From Nisaea sediminum (lineage in GTDB: Bacteria > Pseudomonadota > Alphaproteobacteria > Thalassobaculales > Thalassobaculaceae): a DNA stretch of 64,000 nt. Within the stretch, counting starts at the first letter, position 1; every line of letters begins with the position of its first letter. This document shows positions 8,727 to 17,814 of the stretch, piece after piece. The notes beneath the pieces are model-generated. The model worked only from the letters and a program-made list of their open reading frames with translations. It made no database searches and was not told where the DNA came from. The stretch lies in NCBI RefSeq assembly GCF_014904705.1, contig NZ_JACZCQ010000006.1:620001-684000 (forward strand), read 5' to 3'. Position numbers and translations under genes: made by a program.

Positions 8727-9293
8727 ATGGACAGACAGGGCACGGACCCGATCCAGTGGCACGGCACGACCATCCTCTCGGTGCGGAAGAACGGCCGCGT
8801 GGTGGTCGCCGGTGACGGTCAGGTCAGCTTCGGCAACACCGTGATGAAGGCGCAGGCGCGCAAGGTCCGCCGGATCGGCGGCGGCGAGGTCATCGCCGGT
8901 TTCGCCGGCGCCACCGCGGACGCCTTCACCCTTTTCGAGCGGCTTGAGGAGAAGCTGGAGAAGCACCCGGGCCAGCTCACCCGCGCCGCGGTCGAGCTCG
9001 CCAAGGACTGGCGCACCGACCGCTATCTGCGCCGCCTCGAAGCCATGATGGCGGTGGCGGACAGCACGGCCTCCCTGGTTCTCACCGGCAACGGTGACGT
9101 CCTCGAGCCTGAGGACGGACTGATCGGCATCGGCTCCGGCGGATCCTTCGCGCTCGCCGCGGCCCGCGCGCTGATCGACCGCGACGACATGGATGCCGAG
9201 GCGATCGCCCGCAAGGCGATGAAGATCGCCGCGGACATCTGCATCTACACCAACGAGAACGTAACCCTCGAAGCGCTTGACTCCGATAACTGA
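8727..9293 (+). CDS. hslV: ATP-dependent protease, peptidase subunit HslV
   Basis: 188 aa from the ATG at 8727, eight bases after TGGAG. It is the proteasome-like threonine peptidase that assembles with the HslU unfoldase. The mature N-terminus should be the first threonine of the [10 protein letters not shown] segment (residue 14), so a 13-residue propeptide ending WHG must be removed to free the catalytic threonine. Enterobacterial HslV has only a methionine there; a longer propeptide is common in alphaproteobacteria. [28 protein letters not shown] and [16 protein letters not shown] follow as in the family. hslU starts 57 bases downstream. Confidence 0.96.
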   Translation: MDRQGTDPIQWHGTTILSVRKNGRVVVAGDGQVSFGNTVMKAQARKVRRIGGGEVIAGFAGATADAFTLFERLEEKLEKHPGQLTRAAVELAKDWRTDRYLRRLEAMMAVADSTASLVLTGNGDVLEPEDGLIGIGSGGSFALAAARALIDRDDMDAEAIARKAMKIAADICIYTNENVTLEALDSDN

Positions 9294-9350
9294 TTGAAAT
9301 CGCCCGAAGTAGTGGCACTCCCAAACCTGGCCCAAGAGTTGGTAACACAC

Positions 9351-10658
9351 ATGACCGCCTTCAGCCCGCGTGAGATCGTCTCCGAACTCGACCGCTTCAT
9401 CATCGGCCAGAAGGACGCCAAGCGCGCCGTCGCCATCGCGCTGCGCAACCGCTGGCGCCGGCAGCAGCTCGCGGGCGACATCCGCGAGGAAGTGCAGCCG
9501 AAGAACATTCTGATGATCGGCCCGACCGGCGTCGGCAAGACCGAGATCGCCCGCCGCCTCGCCAAGCTGGCCGAGGCGCCCTTCATCAAGGTCGAAGCGA
9601 CGAAATTCACCGAGGTCGGCTATGTCGGCCGCGACGTCGAGCAGATCATCCGCGACCTGGTCGAGGTGGCGATCGGCCAGGTACGCGAGAAGATGCGCAA
9701 ATCGGTCCATGCCCAGGCCGAGCTCGCGGCCGAGGAGCGCGTGGTCAATGCGCTCGTCGGCGAGACCGCCAGCGCCGACACCAAGCAGAAGTTCCGCAAG
9801 ATGCTGCGCGAGGGCCAGCTCGACGACAAGGAGATCGAGATCGAGACTGCCGACCAGGGCGGCGGCATGCCGACCTTCGAGATCCCGGGCATGCCAGGCG
9901 CGCAGATGGGCATGCTCAATCTGAACGACATGTTCGGCAAGGCCTTCGGCGGCCGCACCAAGAAGCGCCGCATGAGCGTTTCGGAATCCTACCGGGTGCT
10001 GGTCGACGAAGAGGCGGACAACCTGCTCGACGAAGAGAAGGTGGTGCGTGAGGCCATCGAGTCCGTGGAGCAGAACGGCATCGTCTTCCTGGATGAGATC
10101 GACAAGATCTGCGCCCGCGCCGAGCGCAGCGGCGCCGATGTCAGCCGCGAGGGCGTGCAGCGCGACCTGCTGCCGCTGATCGAGGGCACCACCGTCGCCA
10201 CCAAGCACGGCTCGGTGAAGACCGATTTCGTCCTCTTCATCGCCAGCGGCGCCTTCCATATCGCCAAGCCGTCAGACCTGCTGCCGGAACTGCAGGGCCG
10301 CCTGCCGAACCGGGTCGAGCTGAAAGCGCTGACCCGCGACGATTTCCGCCGCATCCTGACAGAGCCGGAAAACAGCCTGATCCGGCAATACACGGCGCTG
10401 ATGGCGACGGAAGAGGTCACCATCGACATCACCGACGAGGCGATCGACGCGCTGGCGGACCTGACGGTCGATATCAACCGGAATATCGAGAATATCGGCG
10501 CCCGCCGGCTGCACACGGTGATGGAGAAACTGCTCGACGAGATCAGCTTCACCGCCTCCGACCGTGGCGGCGAAACGGTCAAGATCGACGCGGCCTACGT
10601 GCAGAAACATGTCGGCGACCTGGCGCAAGACACCGACCTCAGCAAGTTCATCCTCTGA
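9351..10658 (+). CDS. hslU: ATP-dependent protease, ATPase subunit HslU
   Basis: 435 aa from the ATG at 9351, matching the usual N-terminus [20 protein letters not shown]; an in-frame TTG at 9294 would add 19 unlikely residues. It is an AAA+ unfoldase that recognises and feeds substrates to HslV. Walker [13 protein letters not shown] is near residue 60, the pore loop GYVGRDVE near 90, Walker [11 protein letters not shown] near 250, and the C-terminal tail DLSKFIL that inserts into HslV is intact. The insertion (I) domain lies about 110-240. The stop touches the stop of the convergent XRE gene. Confidence 0.97.
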   Translation: MTAFSPREIVSELDRFIIGQKDAKRAVAIALRNRWRRQQLAGDIREEVQPKNILMIGPTGVGKTEIARRLAKLAEAPFIKVEATKFTEVGYVGRDVEQIIRDLVEVAIGQVREKMRKSVHAQAELAAEERVVNALVGETASADTKQKFRKMLREGQLDDKEIEIETADQGGGMPTFEIPGMPGAQMGMLNLNDMFGKAFGGRTKKRRMSVSESYRVLVDEEADNLLDEEKVVREAIESVEQNGIVFLDEIDKICARAERSGADVSREGVQRDLLPLIEGTTVATKHGSVKTDFVLFIASGAFHIAKPSDLLPELQGRLPNRVELKALTRDDFRRILTEPENSLIRQYTALMATEEVTIDITDEAIDALADLTVDINRNIENIGARRLHTVMEKLLDEISFTASDRGGETVKIDAAYVQKHVGDLAQDTDLSKFIL

Positions 10659-11030
10659 TCAGTGCCGCGGCCCCTTGCCGGGCGGTGCGAGTTCTGCGAG
10701 CAGGGTGTCGATCCTCGGATCGTCGAGGTCGCGGATTCGATCGGCAAGGGTGTTGGCAAGCTCGGTCGCCTTCGGGCTGAGCCCGGCCGTGTCGATGACG
10801 ACGCGCGGGTTGGAGCGCTTCGCGAGCTTCTTCAGATCTTCCGCATCGTCCCAGATCAGGCCGAAATACTGGCAGATCTGGTGGATCAGCCCCACCGTCG
10901 GCCGGCCCTTCTTGCCGTGTTCCAGCGCGGAGAGATAGGCCGAGGAGACCTGCAGGGCCGTGGCCATCTGCTTCAGGGTGACGCCGCGCTCCGCCCGGAG
11001 CGCACGGATCCTCGCGCCGAACGGGGTCAT
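10659..11030 (-). CDS. XRE family transcriptional regulator
   Basis: 123 aa. Residues 4-60 form a helix-turn-helix of the Cro/C1 type: FGARIRALRAERGVTLKQMA, then the recognition helix SSAYLSALEHGKKGRP. A helical C-terminal part with no known ligand domain follows. The ATG at 11030 overlaps the stop of the Smr gene by four bases, so the two are translated together. The targets are unknown. This pairing with an Smr gene next to lutABC is typical of Rhodospirillales but says nothing certain about lactate regulation. Confidence 0.88.
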   Translation of the reverse strand: MTPFGARIRALRAERGVTLKQMATALQVSSAYLSALEHGKKGRPTVGLIHQICQYFGLIWDDAEDLKKLAKRSNPRVVIDTAGLSPKATELANTLADRIRDLDDPRIDTLLAELAPPGKGPRH

Positions 11031-11626
11031 TTGCGGTCCTTCCGCCGCCGCAGCATGACATAGAGCGCGCCGCCGCCGCCGTGCTGCGGCTGGGCGGGCG
11101 AATAGGCGAGCACCTTTTCCCGGTTCGTCCCGTCGGTCAGCCAGCGCGGCGTCATGCGTTTGAGCACGCCGGCCTCGCGGTCGCCGTCGGCGGACCGGGT
11201 GCCCTTGCCGGTGATCACCAGCACGCAGCGGTCGCCCCGCTTGTAGGCACCGTTGACGAAGGCGTTGAGCGCCCGGTGCGCCTCGTCCTGACGCATGCCG
11301 TGCAGGTCGATGCGACCGTCGATCTGCTGCTTGCCGCGCTTGATCTTGAGCGCGGTCCGCCGGTCGATGCCCGGCGCTCTCCCCGGATCGTGCTCGGCCA
11401 GCGCGCTCGGCACCTTGATGCGGTCGAGCCCGAGATCGCCAGCCGGACGGGAATGGTGCCGCGGCGCCGTGGCCGGCGGCTGTTTCTCTGCCTGTTTCTG
11501 CAGGATTTCAGGTACTTTCGGAGCCGCAGCCTCAAGCGCCCTGCGGCGCTCCGGGGTGAGCGGTTCGGTATCGGCGACGACCTTGCGCCAGAGATTGAGT
11601 TCGTCCGCTGTCGGTCGCCGCGCCAT
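11027..11626 (-). CDS. Smr/MutS2 domain protein
   Basis: 199 aa. The C-terminal Smr domain (about 100-195) carries IDLHGMRQDEAHRALNAFV and VLVITGKG, the two signatures of the domain, and ends with LYVMLRRR. The N-terminal 95 residues are charged and low in complexity. Smr domains are nucleases or RNA/DNA-binding modules in MutS2 and small stand-alone proteins. Stand-alone alphaproteobacterial members have no firmly known role. It lies 21 bases downstream of lutC and overlaps the XRE gene. Confidence 0.9.
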   Translation of the reverse strand: MARRPTADELNLWRKVVADTEPLTPERRRALEAAAPKVPEILQKQAEKQPPATAPRHHSRPAGDLGLDRIKVPSALAEHDPGRAPGIDRRTALKIKRGKQQIDGRIDLHGMRQDEAHRALNAFVNGAYKRGDRCVLVITGKGTRSADGDREAGVLKRMTPRWLTDGTNREKVLAYSPAQPQHGGGGALYVMLRRRKDRK

Positions 11627-11647
11627 GCCCCTGCCCCGCCGGCCGGT

Positions 11648-12334
11648 TCAGTCCTTGACCAGCAGGATATGCAGCCGGCGCGGCCCGTGCGCACCGAGCT
11701 GGATGATCTGCTCCACGTCGCCGGTGCGGGAGGGGCCGGTGATCAGGTTGACCGTCCGCGGCATCCCGGCGCCGTCCTTCAGGCCGAATTTCTGCCGCAG
11801 CATGTCCCAGGCGTCCTCGTAGGCGCCGACAATCTGGCTTTCCTTCAGCAGAACGACATGGGTGTCCGGCACGAAATGCAGCGTGGTCGGGGTCTCCGGG
11901 GCGGAGTGCAGCATCATCGTGCCGGTTTCCGCGATCCCGGCCAGTGCCGGGGTCAGGCTGACGGCGTCCTCGGTGACGGCCCGTCCGCCCTCGAAACTCA
12001 GAGACGGTGCCTTCTCCCAGGGAATGTCGAGACCGTCGAGCGCGCCGGCGCGGCGGATATGGGCCGGCAGGTTTTCCCGCCGGAGATAGTCCGCCAGCAT
12101 TTCCGGCACGTCTGCCAGCGAGTCCAACCGGTCGACGGAACATTGGACAGCCTCCGCCATTTCGACGAAGAGGCCGACCTTGTGCGCCTGGTCGCCCTCG
12201 GAGCGTTTCGGCACCAGGATGCGCTCGTGGCTGGAGAGGCGCCGGTCCAGCGCCGCCGCGGCCTCGCCTTCCAACTTGCCCCGGCCGAGGGACTTGCGGA
12301 TCCCGCCGAGGATCTGTTCGCGCGCGCCGCTCAT
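11648..12334 (-). CDS. lutC: Lactate utilization protein C
   Basis: 228 aa from the ATG at 12334, overlapping the lutB stop by four bases. It belongs to the LUD domain family (YkgG). Typical are the segments GIAETGTMML (residues about 130-140), FVPDTHVVLL and the C-terminal TGPSRTGDVEQIIQLGAHGP, which resembles the nucleotide-binding loop of the family. With LutA and LutB it forms the iron-sulfur L-lactate dehydrogenase (LldEFG) that oxidises lactate to pyruvate at the membrane. Confidence 0.94.
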   Translation of the reverse strand: MSGAREQILGGIRKSLGRGKLEGEAAAALDRRLSSHERILVPKRSEGDQAHKVGLFVEMAEAVQCSVDRLDSLADVPEMLADYLRRENLPAHIRRAGALDGLDIPWEKAPSLSFEGGRAVTEDAVSLTPALAGIAETGTMMLHSAPETPTTLHFVPDTHVVLLKESQIVGAYEDAWDMLRQKFGLKDGAGMPRTVNLITGPSRTGDVEQIIQLGAHGPRRLHILLVKD

Positions 12335-13767
12335 CGCCTGCCTCCCGCCTTGCCGTGTCCGCTCATCCTGTAGAGTTGCTGGAAGGTACGTCCCTCGGGT
12401 GCCGGCATGTCGCGGACCGAGGTCCAGCCGGAGGCCAGCGGGAGGGTAGCGATTCTTCCCTTCCGTCCGCCGAGAAAGCCGAGTAGCGCAGCCCCCAGCT
12501 TGGCCGACTGACGATAGAGCCAGGGCCGCTTCACAAAGTACGACCAGAGCCGCAAACCCGTGCGAACCTGAGGGGTAGTCTTGCCTTCGCGATACTCTTT
12601 GGCCCGGTAGTGGCGCATCATCTTCGGCAGCGGGATCCGCATCGGGCATACCTGCTCGCAGCGGCCGCAGAAGGTCGAGGCATTGGGCAGGTGACCCGCC
12701 TCGTCGATGCCGATCAGGCTCGGCGTCAGCACCGCGCCCATCGGGCCCGGATAGACCCAGCCATAGGCGTGCCCGCCGACCGCGGCATAGACCGGGCAAT
12801 GGTTCATGCAGGCCGAGCAACGGATGCAGCGGAGCATCTCCTGGTACTCGGTGCCGAGCATGGCGGAGCGCCCGTTGTCGAGCAACACCACGTGGAACTC
12901 CTCCGGCCCGTCCAGATCCTCGCCCCGGCGCGGGCCGGAAGAGAAGGTGGTATAGACGGAAAACTCCTGTCCGGTGGCCGAGCGGGCCAGAAGACGCAGG
13001 ATGCTGCTCGCATCCTCCAGCGTCGGCACGATCTTCTCCAGGCTCGCCACCACGACATGCGCCTTGGCGAGAGTCTGGGTCAGATCCCCGTTTCCCTCGT
13101 TGGTGACGATGACGGTAGAGCCGGTCTCGGCGATCAGGAAGTTGGCGCCGGTGATACCGACATCGGCGGCGAAGTATTTCGGCCGCAGCTGGGTGCGCGC
13201 CTCGTCGGTGATGTCTCCGACTTCCTCGAGCGGGCGGTTCGGCGGCAGATCCGTGTGCTTCTCGCGGAACGCCTCGACGACCTGCTCCTTGTTGACGTGG
13301 ATCGCCGGCGCGATGATGTGGCTCGGCGGCTCGCCGCGAAGCTGGATGATATATTCGCCGAGATCGGTCTCGATCGGCTCGACCCCGTGCTCCTCCAGAT
13401 ACTCGTTGAGGCCGATTTCCTCGGCCACCATGCTCTTGCCCTTGGTGACGGTCTTCGCGTCCACCGAGCGGCAGATCTCCATGATGGTCTGGCGCGCCTC
13501 CTCGGCGTTACGGCACCAGTGAACCTTGCCGCCATGCCTGGTGACGTTTTCCTCGAAGCGCTCGAGGTAATAGTCGAGATGTTCCAGGACATGGTTCTTG
13601 ATGTCACGACCTCGGTCACGCAGGTCCTCGAATTCGGGAAGTTTGGCGACCACGTCGGCACGCTTCTGCTGGAAGCCCGGGCGCATCTTGGAGAGCGCCT
13701 TCTGCAGCTGGGCATCGGCCAGCGCGTCATGAGCGTTCTGCTTGAAGGTGCGGGAGGTCGATTGCAT
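12331..13767 (-). CDS. lutB: Lactate utilization iron-sulfur protein B
   Basis: 478 aa. The N-terminal LUD domain (about 60-300) includes GITGANFLIAETGSTVIVTN. Two 4Fe-4S cysteine clusters follow: CIRCSACMNHCP near 310 and CGRCEQVCPMRIPLP near 365. This is the usual layout of LutB/YkgF. It carries electrons within the LutABC complex. Its start shares one base with the lutA stop (TGATG), and its stop overlaps lutC, so the three genes are translationally coupled. Confidence 0.96.
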   Translation of the reverse strand: MQSTSRTFKQNAHDALADAQLQKALSKMRPGFQQKRADVVAKLPEFEDLRDRGRDIKNHVLEHLDYYLERFEENVTRHGGKVHWCRNAEEARQTIMEICRSVDAKTVTKGKSMVAEEIGLNEYLEEHGVEPIETDLGEYIIQLRGEPPSHIIAPAIHVNKEQVVEAFREKHTDLPPNRPLEEVGDITDEARTQLRPKYFAADVGITGANFLIAETGSTVIVTNEGNGDLTQTLAKAHVVVASLEKIVPTLEDASSILRLLARSATGQEFSVYTTFSSGPRRGEDLDGPEEFHVVLLDNGRSAMLGTEYQEMLRCIRCSACMNHCPVYAAVGGHAYGWVYPGPMGAVLTPSLIGIDEAGHLPNASTFCGRCEQVCPMRIPLPKMMRHYRAKEYREGKTTPQVRTGLRLWSYFVKRPWLYRQSAKLGAALLGFLGGRKGRIATLPLASGWTSVRDMPAPEGRTFQQLYRMSGHGKAGGRR

Positions 13768-14603
13768 CAGCTCTCTCCCTCGCCGATCGCCGGCCCGTCG
13801 GTCATCCCCGCCAGCACCTCGGCGACGTGGCGCACCTTGGTCGGCGCGCCCAGCCGCTTCAGCTTGCCGCCCATGTTGAGCAGGCAGCCGAGATCGCCCG
13901 CCAGCAGGTGATCCGCTCCGGTGGCGACGATCTCCTCCGCCTTCTGGGTCACCATCTTGTCGGAGATCTCGGGATACTTGACGCAGAAGGTGCCGCCGAA
14001 ACCGCAGCAGATCTCCGCCCCCGGCAGCTCGGTGATCTTCAGTCCGTCGACCTTGTTCAGCAGTTTGCGCGGCTGCGCCTTCACCTCGAGCTCGCGGAGC
14101 CCGGAGCAGCTATCATGATAAGTGACTTTGCCGTCGAAGGCGGCGCCGGTTTCCTCGAGCCCCATGACATCGACCAGGAATGACGTCAGCTCGTAGGTCC
14201 GCTTGGCGAGATGCTGCGCCCGGAGCGCCATCGCCGGGTCGTCCTCGAAGAGCTCGGGATAATGCTCGCGGATCATGCCGGCGCAGGAGCCGGAGGGCGC
14301 GACCACATAATCGAATTCCTCGAAGGCGGCGATCACGTTGGCGGCGATGTCGCGGCTGTCGCTGAAATCGCCCGAATTGAATGTCGGCTGGCCGCAGCAG
14401 GTCTGAGACTCCGGCACGGAAACGTCGCACCCCGCCTTTTCCAGCAGGGAAATCGCCGCGAATCCGACGGTCGGGCGGAACAGATCGACAAGACAGGTCA
14501 CGAAAAGACCGACGCGCGGACGCGCTTTCACGGACGCTGACACAGCAGGCTCCCACTCTCGTTTTCTTATCGATGCCGCGTCGCCGGACCCGACACGCGG
14601 CAT
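13767..14603 (-). CDS. lutA: Lactate utilization protein A (CCG-domain Fe-S subunit)
   Basis: 278 aa from the ATG at 14603, which follows AAGGCAAT; an internal start near GTG of VSASVKARP would remove about 20 residues. The two cysteine-rich CCG domains are seen as FVTCLVDLFRPTVG ... CCGQPTFNSGDF and SGLRELEV ... CCGFGGTFCVKYPEIS. They bind an unusual iron-sulfur cluster as in heterodisulfide reductase. First gene of lutABC. A perfect 18-base palindrome covers the ribosome binding site and may be an operator. No lactate permease or LutR repressor is in the window. Confidence 0.94.
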   Translation of the reverse strand: MPRVGSGDAASIRKREWEPAVSASVKARPRVGLFVTCLVDLFRPTVGFAAISLLEKAGCDVSVPESQTCCGQPTFNSGDFSDSRDIAANVIAAFEEFDYVVAPSGSCAGMIREHYPELFEDDPAMALRAQHLAKRTYELTSFLVDVMGLEETGAAFDGKVTYHDSCSGLRELEVKAQPRKLLNKVDGLKITELPGAEICCGFGGTFCVKYPEISDKMVTQKAEEIVATGADHLLAGDLGCLLNMGGKLKRLGAPTKVRHVAEVLAGMTDGPAIGEGES

Positions 14604-14604
14604 G

Positions 14605-15786
14605 CTATTGCCTTAAGGCAATATCGAGATTTTTTGGGAGAAGCACGAAATATCGACCGGTGGCGGCCATCGGCCCGGCTTTTTGCGCCGCCGTCTCGCC
14701 ATGGCCCCAGAACACGTCGCCGCGGACCGCGCCCTTGATCGCGCCGCCGGTATCCTGCGCCACCACCAGACGCTTCAGCGGCCGGCCGCTCTCGTCCGGA
14801 TAGTCGATATCGAGCCAGACCGGCGCGCCGAGCGGAATGTATCGCCGGTCGACGGCGAGCGAACGTCCAGGCGTCAGCGCGACACCTTGCGCCCCGATCG
14901 GCCCGTCTCCGTCCACAGTCCGGAAGAAGATGTAGGACGGGTTGAGGTCCATCACCCCGCGCATTTCCTCCGGGTTGGCCCGGAGCCAGTCGCGGATCGT
15001 CTGCAGGGAGATCGCGTCCTTGTCTATATGTCCGCTCTCCACCAGATAGCGGCCGATCGGGTAGTAGACATGACCGTTATGGCCGTCATAGCCGACACGC
15101 AGAACGCTGCCGTCGTCGAGGAGGATCCGGCCCGAGCCCTGGATATGCAGAAAGAAGGCGTCGATCGGGTCGGCGAGCCAGAGCAGAGGTTCTGCATTCT
15201 TACCGAGCGCGCCTGCTTCAATCTCCGCCCGGCTTTCATAGGGCACGAGGCGCCCGCTGCGCAGCCGCCCGGCGATCCGCTCGCCGCGGAGGCCGGACCG
15301 CCAGTCCCCAAGATTGACCAGCACCAGGTCGTCCGGGCGCGCCAGCAAGGGCGTTTCGTAACCTGTGCCACGCTGCATCGCGCCTTTCAGTTCGGGCTCG
15401 TAATAACCCGTGAAGAGCCCCGAACCCTCGCCCGCCTTGATTTCGTAGGCCTCGAACCAGTCGGAAAGGAAGTCACGGACCGCCGCGTCGTCGCTGCCGT
15501 CCGAGAGTCGGGAAAGCGCATCGCAGGGGGCGCGCCAGTCCGCGATGGTGCCGCCGACCTCGGCCGGCGCCACCTCTTGCTCGTCATATCCGCGGCGGAT
15601 CTTTCCGCAGGACCGCTTCAATGCGGGAAGTGCGTCGCTCAAACGGTCGTCGGACCAGCCCGGCAGGGAGGAAAGGGAGGTTTTCTCGTAACGCGCCGTT
15701 TCCTGCGTCACGCGCTCGGGTTCCGGTTCCGGGGCGCAAGCCGCCAGACCAAGAAACACCAGCAGACACAGATAACGCCGGGGCAA
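14605..15786 (-). CDS. mltA: Membrane-bound lytic murein transglycosylase A
   Basis: 393 aa lipoprotein. The signal peptide ends in a lipobox, LGLAAC, with the lipidated cysteine at residue 17. The MltA domain (about 110-270) includes FTGYYEPELKG and HIQGSGRI. The 3D domain with the catalytic aspartate is at the C-terminus: VAQDTGGAIKGAVRGDVFWG near 340-360. It cleaves peptidoglycan between MurNAc and GlcNAc with formation of anhydro-MurNAc in the periplasm. It lies 37 bases downstream of the Tim44-domain gene. Its last codons overlap the palindrome in front of lutA. Confidence 0.95.
   Translation of the reverse strand: MPRRYLCLLVFLGLAACAPEPEPERVTQETARYEKTSLSSLPGWSDDRLSDALPALKRSCGKIRRGYDEQEVAPAEVGGTIADWRAPCDALSRLSDGSDDAAVRDFLSDWFEAYEIKAGEGSGLFTGYYEPELKGAMQRGTGYETPLLARPDDLVLVNLGDWRSGLRGERIAGRLRSGRLVPYESRAEIEAGALGKNAEPLLWLADPIDAFFLHIQGSGRILLDDGSVLRVGYDGHNGHVYYPIGRYLVESGHIDKDAISLQTIRDWLRANPEEMRGVMDLNPSYIFFRTVDGDGPIGAQGVALTPGRSLAVDRRYIPLGAPVWLDIDYPDESGRPLKRLVVAQDTGGAIKGAVRGDVFWGHGETAAQKAGPMAATGRYFVLLPKNLDIALRQ
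14606..14623. promoter_or_regulatory. Perfect 18-bp palindrome at the lutA ribosome binding site
   Basis: TATTGCCTTAAGGCAATA is a perfect dyad that ends three bases before the lutA start codon and contains the last two codons and part of the stop of mltA. Its AAGGCAAT half is also the only ribosome binding site for lutA. A repressor bound here, or an RNA hairpin, would block lutA expression. There is no T-run, so it is not a terminator. The binding protein is unknown. Confidence 0.55.
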
Positions 15787-15823
15787 GATGCCCTCCCGTC
15801 AATTCCAGAAAATCAAAGAGACT

Positions 15824-16495
15824 TTACTCTTCGGGCACGCGGGTAGCGACGAGATGCCAATTCGGATCGCGCGCACTGATATCGCGCTCGAAGGTCCAGA
15901 GATCCGTCACCGTCTCGATCCTGTCCGGATCCCCGTCGACCACGGAACCGTCTGTGCCCCGCGTTACCTTGACCTGATCGGTAATGAACTCGACTGTCAC
16001 GCGCGCAATCGATCCGGTCAGCTTCACGTCGTTGATGAGCGCGGAGCGGAAGGAGGAAATGGTGGTTTCCTGGGTTTCTCCGGCTTGCTCGCGCGCCTCG
16101 ACCGCCCCTGCGAAAGCCCCCATCAGATCGTCTCCGAGGAGCGGCCGCAGGCCGTCGAGATCGCCCTTGGCAAAGGCTTCGACGATCCATTCGAACGCCG
16201 TGCGAGCACCCTTGAGGAACTCGATCTCGTCAAAAGCCGGATCGGCCATCTTGACGCGCATCAGGTCCGAAAGCTCGGCATCGTCCTGCGCGGCGCTGCG
16301 CTCGTCCCGTTCGCGGTCCGGCAGCTGGATGACATTGTCGGATTTGGCAGACCGCTCCGGCGCCGGAGAGAACGGATCGGTATGACGCTCTTCATGTCCG
16401 GTCCGTTTGCCGAGCACGTTGCGGAGCCTGAAAAACAGAAACCCTGCAAGCAGCGCGAAAAGAATTATATCGAAGAACGCGATGCCGTCGCCCAT
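15824..16495 (-). CDS. Tim44/TimA domain protein
   Basis: 223 aa. A single N-terminal membrane segment (about residues 6-24, FFDIILFALLAGFLFFRLRNVLG) anchors a linker of low complexity and a C-terminal Tim44-like domain (about 75-220) with EFLKGARTAFEWIVEAFAKG and the closing FERDISARDPNWHLVATR. The family includes the mitochondrial import protein Tim44; the alphaproteobacterial TimA is a possible ancestor and is periplasmic or inner-membrane associated. It heads a minus-strand unit with mltA, facing fxsA across a 163-base divergent promoter region. Confidence 0.9.
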   Translation of the reverse strand: MGDGIAFFDIILFALLAGFLFFRLRNVLGKRTGHEERHTDPFSPAPERSAKSDNVIQLPDRERDERSAAQDDAELSDLMRVKMADPAFDEIEFLKGARTAFEWIVEAFAKGDLDGLRPLLGDDLMGAFAGAVEAREQAGETQETTISSFRSALINDVKLTGSIARVTVEFITDQVKVTRGTDGSVVDGDPDRIETVTDLWTFERDISARDPNWHLVATRVPEE

Positions 16496-16658
16496 ATCGC
16501 CCTTAACTGCGGGTCCTGGGACCCTTATCCGCCCTTGGAGAAAAATACCGTCGGCCCTTACAGCTTATCATTGCCGCTTTCGCAGCAGACTTGCCGCTTC
16601 CGACCGTCCGGCGACCGTACTACAGCATAGATAGGCTGTCACTTTTGAAAGAACAACT

Positions 16659-17180
16659 ATGGTCCTCATCTTCCTTATCGTTCTGCTCGGCATCCCGGCC
16701 CTCGAGATTTTCGTTTTCGCGGAGGTCGGCGGGATCATCGGCGGCTGGGCGACCGTAGGCCTGACGCTGCTGACGGCCGCGCTCGGCGCACTCCTGTTCC
16801 GCACCCAGGGAACCGCGGTTCTGCAGCGCGCGCAGGAAACCCTGCGCCAGGAACAGTCCCCTCTCGCCGAAATCATCGACGGGGTCGGCCTGCTGCTGGC
16901 GGCCGTACTGCTGTTCCTCCCGGGTTTCGTGACCGACGTGGCAGGCTTTCTGCTCTTCATTCCGCCGCTGCGGATCGTGCTGATCGGTTTTCTGTTCCGC
17001 GGCCTGGCACGTTCGGCGGACTCCAATGTCTGGATCGTGCGGACCGGCTCGGGTAAAGCTTCCGGTTCTTCCCCGGATCGGACGGTCATCGACGGCGAGT
17101 ACGAGGACCTGACGGAAGACAGGGAGGACGACTCCTCCGACCGGAAGGACGACGGCGACCGCACGCTGCCGCCGCGCTGA
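16659..17180 (+). CDS. fxsA: FxsA family membrane protein
   Basis: 173 aa. Hydrophobic segments at about 1-25, 27-50 and 75-115 with the motif PALEIFVFAEVGG, ALGALLFRTQG and LLLAAVLLFLPGFVTDVAG, all typical of FxsA. The C-terminal 50 residues are highly acidic and hydrophilic. In E. coli FxsA overproduction eases phage T7 exclusion by the F plasmid; the normal role is unknown. It begins a short plus-strand group with a phosphatase and secB that is also found near the origin in other alphaproteobacteria. Confidence 0.92.
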   Translation: MVLIFLIVLLGIPALEIFVFAEVGGIIGGWATVGLTLLTAALGALLFRTQGTAVLQRAQETLRQEQSPLAEIIDGVGLLLAAVLLFLPGFVTDVAGFLLFIPPLRIVLIGFLFRGLARSADSNVWIVRTGSGKASGSSPDRTVIDGEYEDLTEDREDDSSDRKDDGDRTLPPR

Positions 17181-17217
17181 CCGGCCATCGACGCCGCGCT
17201 CTCGAAAGACCGACACC

Positions 17218-17772
17218 ATGCTCTTCGTCCGCCACGGGCAATCCGAATTCAACGTTCATTATGGCGCCACCGGGATAGATCCGGGGATCGAGGATCCGGC
17301 GCTGACGGATCTCGGCAAGGCGCAGATCCGTCACTCGGCCCAGGCGCTCGCCGGGCGCGAGATCGATCACATCGTCTCCAGCCCCTACCGACGGGCGCTC
17401 GAGACCGCGCATATCCTCGCCGACACCCTCCGCCTGGAGATCCGCATCGACCCGCTAATCCGCGAGCACAATCATTTCGTCTGCGATATCGGCCGCACCC
17501 GTTCGGTCCTGCAGCGCGACTGGCCGCATCTGTCGTTCGATCATATCGACGAGCAGTGGTGGACGAAGCATCTCGAGCAGGAGCATGAGGTCTTCGCCCG
17601 GGTCGACGCCTTCCTCGACGGCAACCGTGACCGGGAGGACTGGGACCGGGTGCTTTGCGTCAGTCACTGGGGTTTCATCAAACGGATGACCGGTCTCCCG
17701 GTCACCAACGGAACCGTGGTCAAGGTCCAGCGGGACGGCGCCGGGGAGGTTGTTCACACGCCGGATCCGTGA
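17218..17772 (+). CDS. Histidine phosphatase family protein
   Basis: 184 aa. The phosphoglycerate-mutase-type RHG motif is at residues 5-7 (LFVRHGQSEFN), the conserved arginine in SSPYRRALETA near 60, and the second histidine in VSHWGFIKR near 150. These make up the phosphohistidine active site. No extra domain is present, so the substrate cannot be told from sequence; small-molecule phosphatase is likely. It is 37 bases after fxsA and 42 before secB. The two short linkers suggest one transcript. Confidence 0.88.
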   Translation: MLFVRHGQSEFNVHYGATGIDPGIEDPALTDLGKAQIRHSAQALAGREIDHIVSSPYRRALETAHILADTLRLEIRIDPLIREHNHFVCDIGRTRSVLQRDWPHLSFDHIDEQWWTKHLEQEHEVFARVDAFLDGNRDREDWDRVLCVSHWGFIKRMTGLPVTNGTVVKVQRDGAGEVVHTPDP

Positions 17773-17814
17773 TACCCACGCGCCTTCGATTTCCTCCGGC
17801 AGAGATAACGACCG

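Noticed and set aside
9294-9350. A longer HslU starting at TTG 9294
   Set aside because: The added residues are unlike any HslU N-terminus, and the ATG at 9351 gives the standard start.
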